From contig JAAYZB010000239.1 in NCBI GenBank assembly GCA_012515085.1, positions 1 through 5,601 on the forward strand: DNA of 5,601 bases, in the 5' to 3' direction. This DNA comes from Acholeplasmataceae bacterium (GTDB taxonomy: Bacteria; Bacillota_I; Bacilli_A; Izemoplasmatales; Hujiaoplasmataceae). The translations under genes were made by a program, and so were the position numbers. Shown piece by piece: positions 1 to 4,754 of the stretch. Below the pieces are notes generated by a model. The model had not been told where the DNA came from. It saw only the letters and a program-made list of their open reading frames with translations, and searched no databases. The stretch's first letter is position 1, and each line of letters begins with the position of its first letter.

Positions 1-251
1 AAAGATGTCAAAATAAACTAATAAAAGACACAAAATATCAAGATTTTCCAACACCTATTACGGTGTCATCAAAAGCCAATATATTGTGGGCGTTAAATTG
101 TTGATTTTCCATTGTATCAATATATAGGATCCTCATTAATAAGAACAAGATAAATAATATATGGATAGAAGTGTACCCCGTGTAATAAGCACATGAATTC
201 GAAAAGTTGCCATCTTGAGATAACTTAGTGTTATTTCTTTTGAATGAGGCG
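1..251. other. Left-edge AT-rich segment with no supported gene
   Basis: All three + frames are broken by frequent stops. The only longer minus-strand reading frame (TTG start at 271, end at 38) has no ribosome binding site, resembles nothing I recognise and overlaps the decayed + strand gene to its right. A small inverted repeat (ACACC at 51-55, GGTGT at 62-66) has no following T run. The stretch may be the degraded upstream part of the ATPase remnant that becomes recognisable from about 252, but no homology is visible here. Confidence 0.5.
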
Positions 252-470
252 ATAAGCATATTATCGATCAAAAAAGGTCGTCTATAGCGAACAAAAGAAT
301 ACTATCAGGTCGCCTATGTGATGGAGACTGAAAAAGCGAGAGATAGAGAGTTTGGGTCCTTATTGTTGATCCGCGATCAATATCCAAAATTTGTTTTGTC
401 AATGGACAATAATGACTTTTCTCAAGAAGGGATCGTTCATAAGAACATTATTGACTTCCTATTAGAGTAA
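252..470 (+). pseudogene. Decayed 3' end of an AAA-ATPase with DUF4143-type C-terminus
   Basis: Reading the frame whose codons start at multiples of 3, positions 288-467 give an uninterrupted peptide ending at TAA (468-470). It contains YYQVAYVMETEKARDREFG, then RDQYPKFVLSMD, then EGIVHKNIIDFLLE. From memory of the family, this series (YQVAY, REFG, YPK.V.SMD, GI.H.N..DFL) is the characteristic tail of AAA+ ATPases carrying DUF4143, proteins of about 400 residues of unclear, possibly toxin- or defence-linked function. Immediately upstream, in the same frame, lies ILSIKKGRL followed by a TAG (285-287), which resembles a degenerate form of the segment that normally precedes YYQVAY. Upstream of that the frame hits further stops and no Walker motifs are present. 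The gene is therefore a fragment of roughly 60-70 codons with no start, RBS or promoter. A TAG sequencing error cannot by itself restore it, because the N-terminal 300 residues are missing. The family call is fairly sure and the pseudogene call is strong. Confidence 0.72.
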
Positions 471-681
471 TCGAAGAAAGACGATTGGCATACTGAAGAA
501 GCTGTACTCGATCAAATGAATGGAATTGACTGACAATCATTCGGTTGCCGGTTCGATTCAGATCGGACAGTCAAGTGGCTTGATCGCAGCGGCGAAAAAG
601 GGTTTTTCGATCTCAATACACGAATTTTGTCTCATGAAATATGGAAGGGCAAGCAACATCAACACAGATAGATTAGACATA
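471..681 (+). other. Unassigned stretch between ATPase remnant and terminator
   Basis: No intact gene is supported. The frame of the upstream remnant continues past its TAA and is interrupted only by a TGA at 531-533 before ending at TAG 669-671. Its reading includes WHTEEAVLDQMNGID before the TGA and KWLDRSGEKGFFDLNTR after it. A second frame opens with ATG at 520 and runs straight through the terminator hairpin, which argues against it being a real gene. I recognise no family in either frame. Base composition is slightly less AT-rich than the left edge, so this could be another decayed coding segment, but that is only an impression. Confidence 0.35.
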
Positions 682-731
682 AAAAACGCTCTGAAACGGA
701 CTGATTGTTGTGTCCGTTTCAGAGCGTTTTT
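682..731 (-). terminator. Strong intrinsic terminator of typA, probably bidirectional
   Basis: A 20-bp perfect inverted repeat (682-701 paired with 712-731) encloses a 10-nt loop. The core stem is GC-containing (ACGCTCTGAAACGGAC) and is bounded by an A run at 681-686 and a T run at 727-731. Read on the minus strand it starts 22 nt after the typA stop and ends in a run of U, a textbook Rho-independent terminator. Read on the + strand it also ends in U residues, so it can stop transcripts coming from the decayed ATPase side. Confidence 0.93.
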
Positions 732-753
732 GATTATAATCTATTCTCTTGTT

Positions 754-2574
754 TCAAAACTTGTTGATGGATCTATAAAATCTTTTTCGATCGTTTTCAT
801 CAAGAATTTTCTTTCTTAATCGAATATCTGTGGGAGTGATTTCCACGAGTTCATCACTTTCAATGATCCCCAACGCTTCTTCCAAAGTGAAGGTGAGGGG
901 ATCCAGCAATTTGATGGCTTCATCAGAACTGCTTGAGCGCATATTGGTCAAGTGTTTTCCCTTGCACGGGTTGACGATCAGATCATTGCTGTGGTTATGA
1001 AAACCGACAATCATTCCGGGATAAACCTCGATGCTGGGACCCACAATCATTCGCCCTCTTTCTGAAAGATTGAACAAGCTGTAAGCCATGGTCTTTCCGC
1101 TTTCTTTGGCAATGAAGACACCGTTTTTCCGACTTTCAATTTCACCTGCATAGGGTTTATAGTCATCAAAAGATCGCATAAGTGTTCCTTGACCGCTGGT
1201 GGTGTTGATGAACTCGCTTCGAAAACCGATCAAGCCTCTTGTCGGAACCAAATATTCCATACTGGTATAGCCATTGTCGCTGGACATATTGATTATGACT
1301 CCTTTTCTGGCATTGAACAGAGGCATGATGTTTCCGACATAGGCATTGGGGATGTTGACGATCACTTTTTCATACGCTTCATGAATTTTTCCGTTGATCT
1401 TTCTTAAGATGACTTCCGGCTTTGACACGCTGAGTTCAAAGCCTTCTCTTCGCATTCTTTCGAGAAGAATCGATAAGTGCAACTCGCCTCGGCCACTGAC
1501 TTTATAACCTTCGAAATTTTCCAGTTCTTCAACTTCCAAACCGACATTGGTTTCTAGTTCCTTCATTAATCTTGCCCGTATTTGTCTCGATGTCACCAAG
1601 GATCCACTTTGACCGACAAAGGGAGAATCATTCACCAGAAAATTCATGGAAAGTGTCGGTTTGTCGATCGAGATCATTGGCATCGGTTCGATATGGGACT
1701 CCTCACAAAGAGTCTCTCCGATAGAAATGTGAGAAATACCGCTGAAAATGGCGATATCCCCGGCATATGCAAGTGGCTTCTCAACTTTGGCCAGCCCTTC
1801 ATTAACAAATAGCTTGGTGATTTTTACGTTGACTAGGGAACCGTCTCTTTTGCTTAAGACATACGTTTTTCCGCTTTTCAGACTGCCTCTGGTAATTCGA
1901 CCGATACCGAGTCTTCCCAGATAATCGTCATATGCCAAAGAAGATACCTGTAGCTTTAAAGGCTCATCCGAAGTATCGGGGTATGGCGTTACATGATCTA
2001 AGATACATTCAAACAAGGGATCCAAATTATCGCTTTCATCATCGATGTTCTTCATGGCGATGCCATCTTTGGCAATGCCATAAATGATGGGAAAATCCAG
2101 TTGAGAATTCGTCGCTCCGAGTTCCAAAAACAAAGAAAAACACATGTCCGCGACTTCAATGGCACGTTCATCTTTTTTATCGATTTTGTTGATGAACACA
2201 ATCGGTTTCAAACCGATCTGCAAAGATTTCTGCAATACGACTTTGGTTTGTGGCATGGGTCCTTCGGAACTGTCCACAAGCAAAATGACGGTATCGACCG
2301 TATTCATGATCCGTTCGACTTCACTGGAGAAATCGGCATGTCCCGGAGTATCCACGATATTGATTTTGGTACCTTTATGTTCAATTGCACAGTTCTTTGA
2401 ATAAATCGTAATACCGCGTTCTCTTTCGATATCGTTATTATCCATGACCTGTTCAATCAACACTTCATATTCATGAAATATACCGCTTTGTCTTAAAAGT
2501 GCATCCACTAGCGTTGACTTTCCGGCGTCCACGTGGGCGATGACACCGACATTGATAATGTTTTTGTCTCTCAT
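754..2574 (-). CDS. typA: Translational GTPase TypA/BipA (ribosome-associated)
   Basis: Full-length TypA/BipA, 606 residues (family about 605-615). This GTPase of the EF-G/LepA group binds the 70S ribosome and supports ribosome assembly and stress or cold adaptation. G-domain motifs: P-loop AHVDAGKST (13-21), switch I RERGITI (51-57), DTPGHADF (75-82, His79 the presumed catalytic residue), NKID (129-132). Domain II is about 205-295, domain III about 305-385 with SGRGELHLSIL (360-370), a domain V-like fold about 398-480 with PTRGLIG (444-450), then the BipA-specific C-terminal domain to 606 with HNHSNDL and TNMRS. The start at 2574 is preferred over an in-frame ATG at 2640 for two reasons: TypA proteins begin here, and the upstream ATG lies inside the predicted promoter. 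A purine-rich GAAGAAGAG precedes it at ribosome-binding distance. The P-loop is atypical for TypA, which normally has HGKTT. Stop is TGA at 754-756. The gene looks monocistronic, between its own promoter and a strong terminator. Confidence 0.96.
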   Translation of the reverse strand: MRDKNIINVGVIAHVDAGKSTLVDALLRQSGIFHEYEVLIEQVMDNNDIERERGITIYSKNCAIEHKGTKINIVDTPGHADFSSEVERIMNTVDTVILLVDSSEGPMPQTKVVLQKSLQIGLKPIVFINKIDKKDERAIEVADMCFSLFLELGATNSQLDFPIIYGIAKDGIAMKNIDDESDNLDPLFECILDHVTPYPDTSDEPLKLQVSSLAYDDYLGRLGIGRITRGSLKSGKTYVLSKRDGSLVNVKITKLFVNEGLAKVEKPLAYAGDIAIFSGISHISIGETLCEESHIEPMPMISIDKPTLSMNFLVNDSPFVGQSGSLVTSRQIRARLMKELETNVGLEVEELENFEGYKVSGRGELHLSILLERMRREGFELSVSKPEVILRKINGKIHEAYEKVIVNIPNAYVGNIMPLFNARKGVIINMSSDNGYTSMEYLVPTRGLIGFRSEFINTTSGQGTLMRSFDDYKPYAGEIESRKNGVFIAKESGKTMAYSLFNLSERGRMIVGPSIEVYPGMIVGFHNHSNDLIVNPCKGKHLTNMRSSSSDEAIKLLDPLTFTLEEALGIIESDELVEITPTDIRLRKKILDENDRKRFYRSINKF

Positions 2575-2630
2575 AATAAGTTTCTCTTCTTCGTTGTTTC
2601 CTTTATTTTTGTGTGATAAACAAACAATTA

Positions 2631-2658
2631 AGTGTAGCATAAATCGGCGAAAAGTAAA
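2631..2658 (-). promoter_or_regulatory. Predicted sigma-A promoter of typA (extended -10)
   Basis: On the minus strand, -35 TTTACT (2658-2653) and -10 TACACT (2636-2631) are separated by 16 bp. A TG one base upstream of the -10 gives an extended -10 (TGCTACACT). The expected start is near 2624, giving a leader of about 50 nt. An in-frame ATG at 2640-2638 falls within this promoter and would not be transcribed from it, which supports translation from 2574. Confidence 0.6.
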
Positions 2659-2919
2659 GGATTTTGTTCGGGAAGACGAAAATAGTTGTCGGGCGGATAG
2701 CTAGTGTGTGGCATAGAAAGACAATGATATAGTGAAGGGGGGATTCGACTTATTTAATCAAGAACATTCAAGAGGTATTTATGTTAGTGTGACGACAGTT
2801 TATAACGAGTCTTTAAAGAACAAGTAAAACCATCTTCTTGAAAACATGCATGATTTTTAACCTCGTTCTAACCTTATCGCTCTTATTCTTAGATCGGTGG
2901 CTCCATTTCGTTAAGGATA
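2659..2919. other. Divergent intergenic region between typA and the lipoprotein gene
   Basis: About 260 nt upstream of both divergent promoters. No ribosome binding site with a plausible reading frame is present. The longest + frame starts at GTG 2732 and stops at TAA 2827 (31 codons); it contains VSVTTVYN, which recalls the recognition helix of Fur-family repressors but is otherwise unlike them. No clear operator, riboswitch or terminator stands out. The space is long for two simple promoters, so it may include decayed sequence. Confidence 0.4.
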
Positions 2920-2948
2920 TTGTTATATAGCCATTAATTCAGTATAAT
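2920..2948 (+). promoter_or_regulatory. Predicted sigma-A promoter of the lipoprotein gene
   Basis: -35 TTGTTA (2920-2925) and a perfect -10 TATAAT (2943-2948) are separated by an optimal 17 bp. The expected start is around 2955, giving an unusually long leader of about 124 nt before the ATG at 3079. The leader contains a weak 5-bp hairpin (AACAC 2966-2970 with GTGTT 2976-2980) and a second small one (TCTC-TTTATT-GAGA near 3026-3039), but no riboswitch that I recognise. Confidence 0.65.
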
Positions 2949-3066
2949 TAAACTACGGATATAACAACACTTTATGTGTTTAATGATATGTCAAATTTTT
3001 CCTTATTTCCATGAGTCAAGCCGTATCTCTTTATTGAGACAGTCAGAAGAATGAAGATCGTCATGC

Positions 3067-3072
3067 AGGAGG
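3067..3072 (+). promoter_or_regulatory. Consensus ribosome binding site
   Basis: AGGAGG, fully complementary to the 16S rRNA 3' end, lies 6 nt before ATG 3079. It fixes that ATG as the start in preference to the second in-frame ATG (codon 3) and predicts efficient translation. Confidence 0.9.
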
Positions 3073-3078
3073 ATAAAT

Positions 3079-4341
3079 ATGAATATGAAGAAAATTTTTA
3101 TTATGTTATGCGGGTTATTTTTAATCGGATTACTTGTTGGGTGTGATAACAAAGAATCAACGACCTCCACCGGCATCACCACGCTTTCAAGCGGAAATAT
3201 TTCCACAACACCGACTATCGATAATGAAAACACCACCGTTTTTCAATCTGTAACAACCACCGATCTGATTACATCCACCGAACCGATAATAACATCGACC
3301 GAACCGATAATAACATCCACCGAATCTATATCAACAACTGAATCGATGACTTCCACCGAGTCTACTATGGGAGTAACAACTTCAACGGATGGTTCTTCTT
3401 TAAAAACAGAAGAGTTGCCAATTCATTCAAGTTATTATGGCAATACCAACGGTAATGCGAATAATCAAGGGTTAGTGCTGTATGACTCGGAAAATAAACT
3501 ACATTATTATGCTTTGGGGCCAATCGTATATAGTTATGATCCGGCAACCGATGAGACTGCGGTTTTATTCAATTTGAGCGATGGGGGTCATATTCGAAAT
3601 CTATGTTTGTCAGACACTCATCTTTATTTCGTTTCCACTCTGGATTCCTGGGTGATGAGATATAACTTGACCACCAAAGAAATAACCACCGTCAGCGAGC
3701 TTGAAACCCACTTCATTTCAAGATATGATGATTATGTATATTTTGATTCCATTGACCCGGATTATTATGGCCAAATTGTGCGGGGAATCAAAATATATAG
3801 ACATGACACGGGATCGTTTCTTTCAGGATTCTCTTCAGGGATTTCCAGTCTTAATATCAGCGGCACAAAAGTGCTTTACATCCAAGATTATGGTACGAGG
3901 ATTCAATTGGCTAGTAGTACATTTGTCGGAAAAACGACCGAAGCAAACTTTGATGAACAGGGATTTAGCGAAATAATGGAAATGCATATGATCAAGGATA
4001 GTTACGTTGATGGAAGAACGTATGCTTTTATTGCGAATACGAACGAGGAATCCTCAATATATTTATATAATAGTGATACCGGACTTCAAAGTGTGGTACA
4101 AAGTAATGGATTGCATAGTTTAAATAGTGATGGGTCAAATCTATATTTTATTAACTCGGGAGCAATCTATCGTGTTGATCTGGCAACTCAAAACACGGAA
4201 AAAATAGTGGATGTTGAATCAACCAGCAAATATATTTATGTCATCAATTATTGGTTGTATTTTAGTAATGCAGAGCTTTCAATGCTTTATAGGATCGATC
4301 CGGATACACAGGAGGTCGAAGCATTAAACAGAAATGAATAA
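3079..4341 (+). CDS. Surface lipoprotein with Thr/Ser-rich stalk and beta-propeller (DUF5050-like)
   Basis: A 420-residue predicted lipoprotein. Residues 1-21 form a signal peptide (MNMKK, then a hydrophobic stretch) ending in the lipobox LVGC, so Cys22 should be lipidated and the protein anchored on the outer face of the membrane. Residues 27-110 are a Thr/Ser-rich, low-complexity linker containing TSTEPII repeats, probably an extended stalk. From about 140 to the end, seven units of a similar pattern appear, each with an aromatic-rich strand, a Y/R-x-D/N strand and a T/K-rich strand: near 141-165, 181-206, 219-247, 263-290, 312-340, 354-379 and 385-417. Examples are NLYFINSGAIYRVDLAT and MLYRIDPDTQEVEAL. 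This matches the DUF5050/LRP1-like propeller family found in bacterial lipoproteins. No enzyme motif is visible; binding of a ligand or a structural role is an inference. The gene has its own promoter and strong RBS, and it diverges from typA. Confidence 0.85.
   Translation: MNMKKIFIMLCGLFLIGLLVGCDNKESTTSTGITTLSSGNISTTPTIDNENTTVFQSVTTTDLITSTEPIITSTEPIITSTESISTTESMTSTESTMGVTTSTDGSSLKTEELPIHSSYYGNTNGNANNQGLVLYDSENKLHYYALGPIVYSYDPATDETAVLFNLSDGGHIRNLCLSDTHLYFVSTLDSWVMRYNLTTKEITTVSELETHFISRYDDYVYFDSIDPDYYGQIVRGIKIYRHDTGSFLSGFSSGISSLNISGTKVLYIQDYGTRIQLASSTFVGKTTEANFDEQGFSEIMEMHMIKDSYVDGRTYAFIANTNEESSIYLYNSDTGLQSVVQSNGLHSLNSDGSNLYFINSGAIYRVDLATQNTEKIVDVESTSKYIYVINYWLYFSNAELSMLYRIDPDTQEVEALNRNE
3271..3333 (+). 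repeat. Three tandem 21-bp repeats in the lipoprotein stalk
   Basis: The units 3271-3291 and 3292-3312 differ at one base (ACATCCACCG versus ACATCGACCG, both followed by AACCGATAATA). The third unit, 3313-3333, keeps the first half and drifts in the second (AATCTATATCA). They encode TSTEPII, TSTEPII, TSTESIS (residues 65-85). Shorter degenerate TTES/TSTES units follow to about 3366. Because each unit is 7 codons, gain or loss by slippage keeps the frame and only changes stalk length. Confidence 0.9.
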
Positions 4342-4397
4342 AAGAAATTTGATAACAAAGTAGAAAAGAATGTGAATAAAAACACATGCTTATTACT

Positions 4398-4490
4398 TTA
4401 TTCTTGTTTCGGTGTTTCTTTCAAACAATCTATAGCGGATTGAAACAAAGGTTTTTTGGCGACCGCACCCGATAGGAAAACATAAATTTT
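4398..4490 (-). pseudogene. Possible decayed C-terminal coding fragment
   Basis: The minus-strand frame 4490-4401 reads KIYVFLSGAVAKKPLFQ, then SAIDCLKETPKQE, before TAA (4398-4400). The pattern of a hydrophobic strand, SGAVAKKP and an amphipathic helix resembles the last segment of BadF/N-acetylglucosamine-kinase-type sugar kinases (strand, GG-x-x-x-N/K, helix), but this is a weak family guess on 30 codons. The frame is closed by TAG just upstream (4491-4493). A neighbouring frame stays open there, reading GSFEQPIKKLESISVTDSR, and would join it with a single frameshift near 4488; beyond about 4575 another shift is needed. There is no start, RBS or promoter. It could equally be chance open frame. 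Confidence 0.25.
4404..4457 (+). terminator. Weak candidate terminator after the lipoprotein gene
   Basis: TTGTTT (4404-4409) can pair with AAACAA (4443-4448), with an inner stem CAATC (4426-4430)/GATTG (4438-4442), and a run of six T follows at 4452-4457. The pairing leaves a 16-nt bulge on the left side and the stems are AT-rich, so this is a poor intrinsic terminator. It is listed because nothing better lies downstream of the stop at 4341. Confidence 0.25.
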
Positions 4491-4730
4491 CTAGAGTCAG
4501 TCACCGAGATAGATTCCAATTTTTTTATTGGTTGTTCGAAACTACCGGTTTCTGTTGGAAGAGGCCAATACTTTTAGAAACAGGTTGGTATGAAGGCTGG
4601 AATTTTGGCAGACTAGTGATATAAGGAACCTCGATAAATCATATTTATATTTTAAGATTCTGATGTTTGACACGCTCTTAAGGATTGCTTTAAGAGAATT
4701 TATCTCGGATAAAAGTCAGATATTTTTATG

Positions 4731-4754
4731 AAAAAGCTCGAAAATCTAGAGCTT
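4731..4754 (-). terminator. Weak candidate terminator overlapping the PLP-GNAT stop codon
   Basis: On the minus strand AAGCTC (4754-4749) pairs with GAGCTT (4739-4734) around a 9-nt loop, and the right arm runs into a short T tract (4735-4731). The 6-bp stem is short and overlaps the TAA stop (4755-4753), so its strength is doubtful. The same stem on the + strand has no T run. Confidence 0.35.

Larger units (their letters stand above)
4342..4752. other. Convergent intergenic region, no intact gene
   Basis: About 410 nt between two converging genes. No reading frame has a start with a ribosome binding site. The minus strand from about 4620 down to 4398 contains short open pieces in different frames that read like a broken protein tail, ending in FLSGAVAKKPLFQ and a TAA at 4398-4400. 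On the + strand a consensus -35 (TTGACA 4667-4672) overlaps an inverted repeat (CTCTTAA 4675-4681, TTAAGAG 4690-4696), but no good -10 follows. Only weak terminator-like hairpins are seen. Confidence 0.5.

Noticed and set aside
38..271. 77-codon minus-strand frame starting with TTG
   Set aside because: No ribosome binding site, no recognisable family, TTG start, and it overlaps the better-supported ATPase remnant. The terminal GVGKS is not in a P-loop context.
520..819. 99-codon + strand frame from ATG 520
   Set aside because: It runs through the 20-bp terminator hairpin and into the 3' end of typA in antisense; there is no RBS before the ATG.
1189..2404. Several + strand frames opposite typA
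   Set aside because: They are antisense shadows of a strongly conserved gene, with no RBS and no protein-like motifs.
754..2574. Tetracycline ribosomal protection protein (Tet(M) type), suggested by the AHVDAGK P-loop
   Set aside because: Length 606 rather than about 640, and the BipA hallmarks (RERGITI, SGRGELHLSILLERMRREG, PTRGLIG, C-terminal HNHSNDL/TNMRS) identify TypA.
2666..2919. CRISPR, tRNA, or insertion-sequence end in the intergenic spaces
   Set aside because: No spaced direct repeats, no cloverleaf, and no terminal inverted repeats with target duplications could be found by eye in any gap.
3051..3146. Upstream ATG frame overlapping the lipoprotein start
   Set aside because: It has only a poorly spaced purine run before it, and the AGGAGG is positioned for ATG 3079.
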